A DNA stretch of 64,000 nucleotides from Brachypodius melanocephalos (Eukaryota; Chordata; Aves; Passeriformes; Pycnonotidae). Both the position numbers and the translations under genes were made by a program. A model generated the notes under the pieces. The model searched no databases, was not told the DNA's origin, and worked only from the letters and a program-made list of their open reading frames with translations. The first letter of the stretch is position 1; the number at the start of each line of letters is the position of its first letter. The stretch lies in contig VZSR01000520.1 of the NCBI GenBank assembly GCA_013398615.1, positions 20,487,339-20,551,338 on the forward strand, in the 5' to 3' direction. Shown piece after piece: positions 38,124 through 49,925 of the stretch.

Positions 38124-41100
38124 ACACTAATTGTACAATGAAATGAGGACCAGAAACTGTTTGGCTTGGGAGGCTTTTTTAAGAATAAGGTTGTGGCCAC
38201 ACCTTTTTAAAAGGACTTCTTTTATGTCTTCTTTTACCATTCTTCAGGTGATCCATTACAGAAGCCATCACTGTAGGTCCCCTTATTGTGCATAGTCCTC
38301 ACTTTGCTGGTGTTCTTAAAATCTTAGATTGTTTTCAATACTGAAGAAAAACCAATGTGTTTGTAAGATGCAGAACTATATACATACATTATTCATATAT
38401 GAGTCACTAAAAAGAATTCCTGTAAATTGTTGTCTGACTTTGCTCTCTGCATGTTTTGGTATTGCTATCATGGTTTTGTAGATGGCTCTCTGCCAAATGA
38501 CTCCACCTATTTCACAGAAAACCTTGTCTTCTGAATGACGTTTTGATGATGATTTTAGTTCAGTAGTTTGCCAAAAAACATTAATTTTTGTGCTAGAAAT
38601 GAGGTGGTCCAAAGGGGCATACATCATCAATCTGCTGTTTTCAAATAATCATGGTAATTTTTTTCTCTCATAGATATTTCCTTTCTTTAAATAAAGTACA
38701 GGAACAATTTTTAAATATGAGTTGTGTTTGATGATAAGATAATGCCAAATTTGAATTTTGTCTAATATTTTGAAGTAATGGACCACAATGAAAAACATAT
38801 TTTTAAAGATGTTGATGACTCAGTTGTGGTAGTGGAAAGGGCTCCTTGTACTCAAAAAAGAAATCTACATCGTCTAATATTTACATCCTGAGAGCAGCAC
38901 AATTCCTAGGGAGCAGATATCTTTGTCCCTGATCCTTGACAAAGCCCAAGAGATCTGCACAATTCAGTGTTCAGGCTTTATACTTCAGCATATCCTCTTG
39001 GAGGCTGTGCAATTTTGTTTTCTCTGGGGTTGTCTTTGGGACACTAGACAGAATCCATTAATCTCAACAAGATTTATTGAATCAGAGAGAAATCTGAGTA
39101 CTTGAATAAAAGTACTAGCTTGCTTACAATACATAACTTACACACAGGAAATTTGATAAGGTACTTCACATTTAAAATCTGATTATATAATTCATAACCA
39201 TATTAGGTGAAGTTTCAAAACAATTTTGGAACATTTTTGAGAGATTTTGATTTGCTAGGAATGCAACATGGATTCTGACTCTAAATTGCTGTGCAGTTTC
39301 CATTAGCTATGTTTTCTTAGGTCATTTACAATGGCTTCAGTGATCCCCAGTGCTAAAGGCACTTTATGACTGTTATGAGAATAAGTCCTTTTATTGTTTC
39401 TTTCTATAGCAAGTAGCTTATGCTGTGATCTCTGTCAGAAGCAGCAGTGACTATTTCTGAAGGCTCTCTCAAACTTTCCCTATATTTTTTCACTCTGCTG
39501 TGAAGCAGAAATAATTGCCATTGAACAGTCACAAGAGCTCCTACAGTGAAGGCAACTATGAAAGCATATCTTTAAAAGCACAAGAAAGGTGAATGTTCAC
39601 CTAAGAAGTATCCTCTTGTGATAACAAACAAGGACATGAATTTGAATCTGTATCTGATTAAATTTTAGAACTTGAACCATTATAATTAATGGCATGTGGT
39701 ACTTCATCCTGATGACACATCCTATCTGTTTAAAAGAAATTTCTCAAAGATTGTGCCTATATTTCTAAAACTTTTTTAGTCCACGCCTGTAGGATGGCAG
39801 TCCAAACAGCAGTTTAGAGTAAACTTGAAATATGAAAAAGTATTTTAAATGTTTCTACTAAAATGCAAATTAGGTCTTTCTAATATTAGGTATCTAGCAA
39901 CAAACACAGTTTCACCATGTAAAATAAGCGTAGAACAGTTTACAAATATTTTAGTCATTAAAACCATTCCTTAAATTTATGCCTAGAACCAGTAGTGAAT
40001 TTCCTCTTTAAGAAATGTATTCTGATGTGTTCACTTTTAAACTACGTCTTAGGAAAGCTGTATAAATGAACAGAGATTATCAAATGTGTATTCCATTAAA
40101 AAATACCATATGGCTCAGCGTTTACTGTGTTGCAAAATGAGGAACTGAAGGAGATGGGGGTCTACATTTCTCTTAATGCCTATGTGCAGTTTCCATTAAA
40201 ATTAATGATAAGCATACCCAAGAACAGATAGCATCTCGAGTTTAAGACTGCATTCTGGTTTTGCACTCTTTAGAGGTGGATCATTTAAAGAGTAACACAT
40301 AATGCCCCAATACCTTATTATCCTTCAGACTCTCTTAGGAAAGTTGGAAAACTCCTTTCCTTGTAGAATTAAAGTTTAGCTCAGAATATAAAATTCAAAT
40401 TAACTATGAATTCTTATTTGCTTAATTTGTTTTCATTTGTCAAACCCTGACCACAGCATGCTTTGTTTCATTATACGGGTTGGCAGTAGTAAATCCCTTG
40501 TGCAATTTGTTAAATCAAGGGGTTTATAAGAGGTCTTGCTTTTACTATACTACTGAAATCTCCTTTAGTTGCTGAGTACAATGACAAGTTCCATCATCAT
40601 GTTGTCTCTCAAAACCAGGGCACTATAAGGCATCGCCACTTAACACACTGTATATCTTAAAATAAAGAATTATATATGGAGGTTCTACCTCATGGAGACC
40701 CCTGGAAACTGTGGCTCCTTGTCTTGTCATGGAAACCCTTGTAATGCAGAGGAGACAGATTGTAATGGCAACGAATTAGAATTTACATCTGAAAAAACAG
40801 TGTTCATATTTTTTTGATGAGTTGCTGACAAATAATGGTACAATGTATACTATGCAGTGGATTGCAAAGCTTTGATGATAGAAGACTCCAAGATAAGGAA
40901 GCAAACTCTTTCACAGTAGGCACATCTTTTCATCAGCATACAGTGAAAAAATGTCAGATAAGATAAAGTCATGAGAGAGCTGATTAAGGAAAGAAAAATA
41001 TGCCCTTTCTTAATTTTAATGCACAAATTACTTTCTGTTCCTTCTATGCCTCCCTAGTACCTCTCAGTTCTCATCATTCTAGTCATTTGTTAAACTCAAA

Positions 41101-42840
41101 AATTCAGATTTTTGAGTTTACACTCAGAAAAGGATAGAAAAAGAGAAAGTAAATTAAAGAGCATAGGCAGGCTTAGCCAAGATTCCTGAAGTTGTTGGAA
41201 CTTCTGATACTTTCAGCACCTTACACTGACAGGCATAAACCAACATCACATACATCTTTTCATTTAAATCATTACTAAAATTGACAAGGCCTGGTGTTGC
41301 TTCACCTGTCCAGATATGTGTGCATGTACCACTGAGTAAATTCTAAACTCATCTCTTACATAGCACTTTTCATCCATAGAGCTCAAAGCCCACTTCACAA
41401 AATATGGTTGAGGTTTTTTGTTTCTTTTCTTTTTAGAAGGTAGCAAGTAATTTGGACTAAGAAGATAACTGATTTGCTCTAGTGACCCCGCAAATCTGTG
41501 ACAAAAGGTGGAATTGGACTTTAAGTCAGGCCCGTGATAAACACATCAATTTATCTCACTGATTTGGTGGGAATACTGTTATGAGATTTCAGTCATATTT
41601 ATTAGCATTTTATACCTTTTATCCTTATTTACTTCCTTTGTAAAGACTTACATGACTGTGTGCCTTTTTTTGCCCTCTTGTTCTTTTTTTTTCTTATTTG
41701 AGAGAAAAATAGGTGTATTTATAGAGTCTATATTTAGCCAGAGAAATTTTTTAGTTTGGCAGGATTCTTGAAAGTATCTTACAGCTTCATTCAATAATTT
41801 CTCAATTATTTTCTATACTACATCTTATCTATTAATTTGATTTTTTTCTGGGTATCTATCTTATTGAAATATGAACAGTTTATTTGTACTGGTTTTATGC
41901 AGAATTTTGAATAATTATGATTGTGAATTTCCTAGGCTTATTTACTCTAATGATGCCTTGATAATTCTTAGATTAATATGTTTTCAGTGTGTTGCACATA
42001 GAGAATATGTTGAGGTTTGTCTTTTCTAAATCTTAACTATTTCACCAAAATTAATATTGGCTCACAACAATTGAGATAATGAATGAAAATACAATTACAG
42101 ATCTGGACTATACTGTGATCTTCATGTAGAGTATTATACATTCAGTTAAATTTCGGAATCCTAGAATTTGTTTTTTTTTATTTTCTCTAGAGTAGCTGAA
42201 AGTAGAGTGACCCTGTTTATTAGCCTTAGATAAATACCTGTTGTTAATATGCTCACTAAGTCATAGGTTGCAAGCAGTACTATCATGCCGGTTTGATTTC
42301 TAAAATATGTTTGGTAACAACACCACACTCTTTTACAGATCAGCAAATGTCCTCTACAGTTAAATTTTGTTGCTTCAACAAAGAATGCATCATGATTAAA
42401 GAAGGATATGAAATTTCAGTCTCCAAAGTTCACAGTTTGACTTGTATTCAACCCACTCAACAAAGTGTGTGGTTGTACTGCAATTCAAACTGCTGTATTT
42501 TCTATTTAGATCATCACAGTGTTCAGTCCAAACTACGAAGGATGGAATTGGAACATCAATGCATGTGGTTTGGATCCTTAGTTAAACAAATTCAAATGTT
42601 CAATTCAAGCTCAGTACTGGTTAAAGAGGCTTTTTCACTCTTAAAGAGTGTTGAGAAGGAATTTTACTACTGTCTTCAGTTTCCTAATGAGAGGTTATAG
42701 AGAAGATCTACCAGACTCCTCTCAGAAGTGCAAAGTACAAGTGACAGACATAGGAAGCTCTGAAAAAATATTAGTGAAAAAAAATTGCAATGATAGCAAT
42801 TTAAGTAGGGAAGAGGTAGCTCAGATTTGTCTCTTAAGTT
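38124..42840. other. Unique AT-rich non-coding sequence
   Basis: No gene or transposon is recognised. A perfect 13-bp-stem, 4-nt-loop inverted repeat lies at 41091-41120. The plus-strand frame of 135 codons at 42293-42700 shows no known motif, repeat or membrane segment and is of chance length. Confidence 0.55.
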
Positions 42841-42890
42841 TTTTTCTTTTGTTTGGTTTGGTTGGTTTGGTTTGATTTTGGATTATTTGG
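42841..42890 (+). repeat. (TTTGG)n-like low-complexity tract
   Basis: T-rich sequence with imperfect TTTGG/TTGG units (GTTTGGTTTGGTTGGTTTGG at about 42850-42869) forms a short degenerate pentanucleotide array. Confidence 0.8.
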
Positions 42891-45553
42891 ATTTAATGGC
42901 ATGGATAATTACGATTGCATCATTAAACAATGTTGGCATAAAGATGCCCATTTGTGGCAGTCAATGAACAATTTAGTCTAAATGTGAATATTCTTCCCAC
43001 ACACATTCTACACCTAAAGACTTGGTCCTCAGCTTGTGATTTCATCTTTGAGTGTGTTTATCCAGATGTAATAAAGATCACTTTTTGTTATTTTATCATT
43101 ATCACCTAGAGCAGCAGTCCTTTAGGCTATGCCAGTTTGTATCCAGAATAGATAATCTTTCTCTGTTTGAAAGATTTACTAATACTTTCTCATAGTTTTA
43201 AGTAGAAAATTACCTCTGCATTGGAGTTGTCTATGTATGTATACATATATATATACACACATATATATATAAAACAACCCTCTCTGACATCAGTGGCCAA
43301 ATTTGAAAGATGTTACTCAGCTATACAAATATTTATGGGAATGAATTAGATATTTGAGGCATGTTTCAGAGTCCAGAAAAGTAAAGAGAAATTTTATTAT
43401 TGATTTTTACTGAAAGAAGAATCAGAGCTAAAAGGGAGGCATTTTATAATTTATACTAATTGGGCTGAAAAGGCTGTGCTTTGACATGACCCTGCTGCTG
43501 AGCAAAATATTATGTTTAAACATTATGAACCTATTGAATAATCCAGAAGACAAATAACTTTAAAATTGAACTAGTTCGTTACCTGCAAGTCTTTGCTTTC
43601 TTAAAATAAAGGAGATCTCCAAACTTCTACAATTGGACAACAGTAGAAATAGATTCTCTTTTCTTGAAAATAATGGTTGCAGTATGTTTTTCCCCGTATC
43701 TGTGGCATATGTGTAAAAAAATGTGGTCTTAGCAAAATTATTTCTAACTCTCTATGCAAAGATAAACTTTAAGTCACCAAAACTGAGAGAGAAGAATTTT
43801 AAAAGGAAATAAGGAAGCAAAGAAACCCATCACAAAATCTATTGCACTACCAGATATGCCTGCCAATAGCACTGTACTCCTCTTGCAGTAAAAGCTGCAG
43901 TGTAAGCATACGACTGACACAGATCACATTTGAAATAGGATAAAATGAATGCAAGTAATAAAGTATCAAAAGCTACGGCAATGCTGTCTCGTAAACTCAC
44001 ACCCTGCAGCAAGAGATAACATGGGATGATATACCAGCTTCTTTGTAATCCAGGTATTTCTTTGGAATACCTTGTAATTATTAGGCTGGCCAGGGAGATT
44101 GTGGGATTGGCAGGGAGTATGCATGTTTGTAGTTTTTGTTAGAGTGCTGATATGTGTACATTCGTACTGATAAGAGTGGTGAGAGAAATAGAAAATCCCA
44201 AATTGCTTTGGGGAATGAAAAAGAGGGCTGGATAGCAAAGCTTCCCCTTACCCTGTGCCTGCCCCCCTTCTAGACACTGTACACACCACATCAAAAGGCA
44301 GAAAGGACTCCTCTGTTCTCTTCACAGTTAGCCAAAATTCCTCTTCACTCATCTCAGATAAATAGCCATCAAACAGGCATGCAGCTCTACTCTCTGTAAA
44401 GCAGGAATGAGCTCTTCATAGCATCATGAATGTTTTTGAAAACTTTAAAAAATATCAAACAGAAATCCTCCGTGTTGGACCTGTGAAATACATTTTCCCT
44501 GTAACAGCTGTGTTTATGGTATGTATGTCACTATATGCTTCTAAGCTAACACTTATGAACATTTGGAGAGGATTTACTCAGTAAAAGAAAAATCCTGTCA
44601 AACATCACATAACTGCTCTGAAAATGTTCATTAGCAAACATGTAATATTTGCTTTGGTACTTCTTTGCAGTGCATTCAAACACTCTGGAAAGGATGCTCA
44701 GGCTTCTTGCTGTGAGGGCAGATATACAATCCAGGTAGTAAACACATTTCTCCCAAAGGCCTGGATTTAAATGTATCAGGGCTTTATAAATTTACACTTG
44801 ACCTTTTATGAGTTGAAAACCTTCCAGTGCAAATGTAAGTTTTTAAAATTTGTTTATAGTGAGTCACACGTACAAGCAGTGCAATTTTGCACTTTGCTTC
44901 GTAAGATAGGTGTACTGCAGCTGGAACAGGCAGTGGAATCACTGCAAAGAAGCAGAGATCAAAGATCCATAGCTGAAAAGAAAAATCTGGATACCTTCCT
45001 CACCCACCAAGAATAAAAATATCCCCAAACAAACAAAAACACCCCATTAAGCTACAATGAGATACGAGGTTAAAAGCTTTAAGCTGTTCAAGGGTTTCCA
45101 AGTTTGGTCTGAAATGGATTTAAAAGGGCTCCTTTCCATAGTGCAATACATTTATATTGGCTCACACAATCAGAAGTTAAAAAAAGATTTGAGTTCTGAC
45201 TTCCTCTTTAGCCTGGGTTCAGATTTCACAGGCAAAATTCAAATGGCCCTGCCTGTGGACTAACAGATGGAGTTAATCTACTACTGTAGGGAACTACTTG
45301 CAAAACATGCACACAAGCCAGCATCCGTGCCCATTTTTGTAGGAAACTACTGCACACAGCAGCAGAGGGGAAACTTTTACCTTTATAAATCAGCAGTAGT
45401 ATCCATGAAACTATGAAGTTTCTATCAGTGGATAAAAATAAAATCTTAATATTATTTCATTAGAAGAAAACCATGTCTGCTTTCATTTAGGAAAATGTTT
45501 ATGACAGTCATTCAAAAGTGGTTTTGAAGGGATTCCCAAATGACAAAATAGTT
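42891..45553. other. Unique AT-rich non-coding sequence with TA microsatellite
   Basis: No gene is recognised. A compound TA/CA microsatellite lies at about 43236-43271. The plus-strand frame at 44771-45016 ends in a Glu/Lys/Arg-rich peptide that could form a helix, but it has no family signature and is short. Confidence 0.5.
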
Positions 45554-45856
45554 NNNNNNNNNNNNNNNNNNNNNNNNNNNNNNNNNNNNNNNNNNNNNNN
45601 NNNNNNNNNNNNNNNNNNNNNNNNNNNNNNNNNNNNNNNNNNNNNNNNNNNNNNNNNNNNNNNNNNNNNNNNNNNNNNNNNNNNNNNNNNNNNNNNNNNN
45701 NNNNNNNNNNNNNNNNNNNNNNNNNNNNNNNNNNNNNNNNNNNNNNNNNNNNNNNNNNNNNNNNNNNNNNNNNNNNNNNNNNNNNNNNNNNNNNNNNNNN
45801 NNNNNNNNNNNNNNNNNNNNNNNNNNNNNNNNNNNNNNNNNNNNNNNNNNNNNNNN
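45554..45856. other. Assembly gap (303 N)
   Basis: A run of 303 N. Four open frames that cross it (45483-45896, 45508-45912, 45512-46084 and 45518-45919) exist only because N gives no stop codons. The right edge is an AAAAG microsatellite, so the missing sequence probably includes more of that repeat. Confidence 0.99.
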
Positions 45857-45885
45857 AAAGAAAAGAAAAGAAAAGAAAATGAAAA
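45857..45885 (+). repeat. (AAAAG)n microsatellite at gap edge
   Basis: About five AAAAG units run directly out of the gap. The true array length is hidden in the N run. Confidence 0.93.
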
Positions 45886-47499
45886 AAGCAACCCACAAAA
45901 ATATGAGCTCATTGACTAGGAATAAGCAAAAAGTTTTTTGGGGGGCAAAAACCCCAACATAACAAATAATAATTCTTAGCATTTTGATTCCAAGATAATA
46001 AGCATTTTGAGAGATTACTTGTGCTTTGAATAACTTACTTGCAAGTTTATGACATAATGTAACACAAAGAGTTGCACATATCACCTACCAAATGGTAACA
46101 GAGAGGACTCCAAATTAGCTCTAATTGGTTATTTGCGAAAGGTATGATTGCAGGTGACACAGATACATTGATAGTCCAGGCCAAGTGGAAGCAGATGAGT
46201 ATCTCTTTCAAGGCCTCCATACTAGCAGCATTCTTGCTTCCTCCAACTTTACACATTCACAATTACATACCCCAATTTTCAGGCAGGGTGGAGCACGTGG
46301 GAAAAAAATCCCCTGTTTTTTCTTCCTGAATCCCACTTTGGGATTATATGTAAAGGTGTACTGAGGCTTGGAGAATTAACTATGTATTGTTTTCAGGTCT
46401 AATTAATACCTTATTTCTATTTAATTTTCTTATGATTGCTCTCTTACTATTATTTCTACATAAAATATCAATAATATTTGGAGATGGAAAAAAAGAAAAC
46501 AGAAAAAAGAAAATAAGAAGACCATACATTTAAAAGCACTACATCAGATTGAAAAAAAAACATGTCAGGAACTGCTAAACTGGTGGTTGCCTATGCACTC
46601 TGAAATCTCTCACATGTGTCTGTCCTGTGCACTGAACAAGGCAGGGGTCCTGTGGGAAAACAAGATGAGAGCATGTAATTAAAGACTCTATCATAATGCA
46701 TATGCATATAACACTACATTGCACACACAATGTGGGGTTCATTTTCTTTCTCATCCTGTCCCTACAGAGAAGATGAGAGGGAAAATGAACTACACATGAC
46801 AGATGTTAGTAACATCAGTTAGTGCATTTTTGGAAGGGAGTCAGATACTAAAATCGCTTAAAGGATGTTGTGCAAATAGAATAGAATAGAATAGCAGAGA
46901 ATAGAACAGAACAGAATAGAAAATGAGGTAAGAGGAAACAGATCAGCTGACCAAAATTAACTTCAAACATTTTTAACAAGTGTTCTAAAATAAAGCCAAG
47001 AACAATAACTTCCTGATAACAAGGGGATGATAGATGGTGATTGTTTTCTAGAGTGTTAAAGAAGAAAGTGAAATCCTATGGGTAGTACCATTCTGATAAT
47101 TTATAATAGTAATTTGTAGTATTCCTTTCTGCCCTGTCCGTTTCTTTCGTTGTGAGTCGTGAGTACAATGAACGGGTTTCTTTGTGATACGTGGGTAGGA
47201 GCCCTAGCAGTAGGTACTGTGCTTCTCCAGGTGATGCACATATTCCTCATGTTTGCATAAACTGATCTCCCATACAGAAATAGATGTTCAAATGACTAAT
47301 GAATTCATTTGCTTCAGTTTTCTTCTAGAAGTCTAATATTCATAAATGTGTTCATCCCTTATTTTGGAATGCAAATTTGATATAACTAATGATCAATCTT
47401 TTAAAAATAACTATATTGCTTGCCGTTTACATCTAGTCCATTTTTTTCCTGAATAAAAAAACATTTTCTGAGAGCGTCTGAAAAATGTCTAACTTCATT
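45886..47499. other. Unique sequence with (GAATA)n array
   Basis: No gene is recognised. A pentanucleotide array of GAATA with ACAGA variants spans about 46875-46922. A small CpG-retaining patch lies at 47138-47196. The rest is AT-rich DNA. Confidence 0.5.
46875..46922 (+). repeat. (GAATA)n pentanucleotide repeat
   Basis: Four near-perfect AATAG units are followed by interrupted units in which GAACA replaces GAATA. This is a moderately decayed pentanucleotide microsatellite. Confidence 0.9.
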
Positions 47500-47652
47500 T
47501 AGAGAAGATACCAACCCCCACCTGGCTACAACCTTCTTTCAGGTAGCTGTAGAGAGTGATAAAGCATCTCCTGAGCCTCCTTTTCCCCAGCTTTTTCAGC
47601 CAGTCCTCATAAGACACTTCACTATCTTTGTTGCCTTTCTCTGGACACTCTA
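47500..47652 (-). mobile_element. CR1 LINE fragment, ORF2 C-terminal region (minus strand)
   Basis: The plus strand reads as the reverse complement of CR1 ORF2 near its C-terminus. Diagnostic pieces are CCCCACCTGGCTACAACC, TTCTTTCAGGTAGCTGTAGA, CTGAGCCTCCTTTTCCCC, CAGTCCTCATAAGACACTTC and TTGTTGCCTTTCTCTGGACA. The terminal octamers are absent, so the 3' end is missing. The next piece to the right (47655-47808) is also minus-strand CR1 but from farther upstream in the element, so the two are probably one copy with an internal deletion. Confidence 0.88.
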
Positions 47653-47654
47653 AT

Positions 47655-47808
47655 TCCCTGATTTATGGGGGTTTTACTGTACTCCCCACCCCGTTTTCCA
47701 TTTTAGGGGGTTGAGTAGCAAAAGAATGACTGGTATTATACTAATAAAGACTGAGGCAAAGAAGGCATTGAGTTCCTCAGGATTCTGCTAATCCTGTGTC
47801 ACTATGCA
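47655..47808 (-). mobile_element. CR1 LINE fragment, upstream ORF2 region (minus strand)
   Basis: Recognisable segments are a GACTGGTATTATACTAATAA piece, AAAGACTGAGGCAAAGAAGG, GCATTGAGTTCCTCAG and a terminal TGTGTCACTATG. They correspond to the part of CR1 ORF2 upstream of the reverse-transcriptase core, in reverse complement. The block ends abruptly where a plus-strand CR1 begins. No frame is intact. Confidence 0.82.
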
Positions 47809-48064
47809 GGCAACCAGAGACAGGAAAATGGGAAATGGCCTCAAGTTACACTAAGGGAGTTTCAGATTGAATATTGGGAAAATAGAGTGGTTAAGTTATT
47901 GGAACAGGCTTCCCAGTAAGTGGTGGAGTCATCATACCTGAAGGCATTCAAAAAAATACATGTGACTCTTAGTGATATAGTTTATTGTGTATGGTGGTAT
48001 TTGTTTGAAGGTTGGACTTGATGACCTTGGAGTTCTTTTCCAACCTTAATGATTACATGACTCT
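47809..48064 (+). mobile_element. CR1 LINE 3' end (plus strand)
   Basis: The 3' region of CR1 runs in the opposite direction to the two fragments on its left. Visible pieces are GGAAATGGCCTCAAGTTACA, TTCAGATTGAATATTGGGAA, GAAGGTTGGACTTGATGACC, TTGGAGTTCTTTTCCAACCT and a decayed terminal repeat ending near 48064 (AATGATTACATGACTCT). It is 5'-truncated and more diverged than the copy at 37836-38123. Confidence 0.92.
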
Positions 48065-48110
48065 AAGGATGGAAGTTCTCCTTAGACGTCCTTTTGATAA
48101 TAATGTATGC

Positions 48111-48216
48111 CAGTATATACACTCACATAGACACACACGTATACATGTCTATATATAGATGTATATTTATATACACATATTTTTTATATATATATACATA
48201 TATATACATAATGTAT
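48111..48216. repeat. TA/CA-rich microsatellite region
   Basis: A decayed mixture of ACACAC, TATATA and TACATA runs starts about 45 bp right of a CR1 3' terminus. Confidence 0.85.
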
Positions 48217-49892
48217 AAATCCAAGTTTCACAGAGAATAGACTTGACTTTTATATCCAAGAGTTTAAATAGTTACAATATTGGTCAAGTTCAATAAAAAA
48301 TGTTTAGCTGCCATTTTATATTTTACATCAATAAAGAAATCTAGACACATGCAGTCTAGATGTGATTAATCAAGTATTTCTGTGTAAATGCTATTTTATG
48401 TGGCACCAATGGTTTAAATATGATCAGGATAAAGGAGCTAGAAGTTAGCCACACATTTCCAACACATGCTATGACATCTACTGACATTTGTTAAAATTTG
48501 TCCCAGTGATTTTGATGGATTGTGGATGAAGTTAGCCTAACTGAAGGATACCTTGCAATGGAAAGACCTCTTGAGGAAGGGAATTGCTGTCGTTATGGAA
48601 CCAGAAAATTTTTCAGAATTTTAAAGAGCAAGTACTGCAATAAATAATAAATAAGTAAAGGTGAGGGAGCCTAGATACTAAAAAAATAATTCTAAAAAAA
48701 ATAATTTTGTCATTGTGTGACAGGGCTGAGAATTAATTTAGCTTGCAGTTGTAGACTGTCATATAGACCTATAGAATAATGATTTAAAGTCTATATTTAA
48801 TTCTTTTTCACAATTGTAATACTTTAAACACAGACTTACTTGGCATACTAGTTGTGTATTTTATAGTGTTCAAATGAATTTTAAAAGCTTGCCTTTTCAG
48901 AGCAAAGACTTTAACCACTACACCAGGGAATCCAAGCCTGCCAGCCTCTCCATATGCTCCCTACACTCAGAAGCCCTCTTGCAGTAATACTTACAGAACA
49001 AATGTAAATACAGTTCTGGACCAAGTTTTCTCTCAGATGAGCACACATCAAAGACTAGTGTCAGCTAAGAGACTTTTCCTTCATCTATTGCTATCCAGCT
49101 TTGAACACTGGCTTCTATTTTTTCATTTAAATTTTACAATAGCGACTGCATAAGATTAAAATCAGCTGATACCTAAGGGCAGAAATTTGCCCCTTACACA
49201 TCTTGATTGGTACCTTACCAGACAAGCACTAGTTTTTTACTTCCTTTTGTCAAGTAATACTTTGATACCAATGGATATGGTACAGAATGATAACTTGGCA
49301 TGTAGTGCAAAGTGTTAGTCAGTGTAGCTCAGTCATGGGAATATCCACATAGAGGAACTGTGGCAGTCTCACCATTGACTCCCATGAAATTTCCGCTGAA
49401 ATCAGAGGCTATTCATGTAAGCACCTCCTCCTTAGTTTACCCAGGTAATTAAGTGATTCTGAGTAATAAATTAGCTCCTACAATGAAGGGTTAGGATATA
49501 GCATAAAGCATACTCATACCTTTTCTACATACTGCATGGGTGATCCGGGGGTTTTCATAGGAGTAAAAGCTATCTGGTAAAAATGTTGAAATGAAATTTT
49601 AAAACGAAATAATAATACACCTGAAAGATTATCTAATAAGAGTGGTTAAATCAGTATGATTTGTGACAATGGAGAATCAATCTGTTCAATTTCTTTGAAT
49701 GTGCTAATAAAGGAGAGGAAAAATCAGTACATACAACGTGTTTAGTGTTTTAAGATGCATCTGACAACATGTGTTACTATAAGCTACTGAAAAAAAAAAC
49801 AACCATAGGAAGATGTGCATATGTTATGCTAATGGGGGTGAGACCAGAGAAAAGAGAAGCAAATGAGAATTTTAATCAGAAAAAAGGATTTT

Positions 49893-49896
<4 letters not shown>
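48217..49896. other. Unique sequence with a possible tRNA-derived SINE relic
   Basis: No gene is recognised. An inverted repeat with 7-bp arms lies at 48340-48360. The piece at 48900-48928 resembles the reverse complement of the tRNA-like head of a MIR-type SINE. An ATTGACTCCCATGAAATTTC piece at about 49373 resembles an ancient amniote repeat motif. Confidence 0.45.
48900..48928 (-). mobile_element. Possible MIR/tRNA-SINE head fragment
   Basis: The plus strand has CAGAGCAAAG followed by ACTTTAACCACTACACCA, close to the reverse complement of the tRNA-derived 5' head of MIR-class SINEs (the ...TAGTGGTTAA... A-box region). Only about 29 bp match and the SINE core domain is not visible on the left, so chance similarity cannot be excluded. 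Confidence 0.3.

Positions 49897-49924
<28 letters not shown>
49897..49924. repeat. (AT)14 dinucleotide repeat
   Basis: Fourteen uninterrupted AT units between TTTTGA and ACGTAAA. It is self-complementary and likely polymorphic in length. Confidence 0.97.

Positions 49925-49925
<1 letters not shown>

Noticed and set aside
42293..42700. 135-codon plus-strand frame
   Set aside because: No domain, repeat or splice evidence; chance length.
45483..46084. Open frames of 133-190 codons
   Set aside because: They cross the 303-N gap and are open only because N cannot encode stops.
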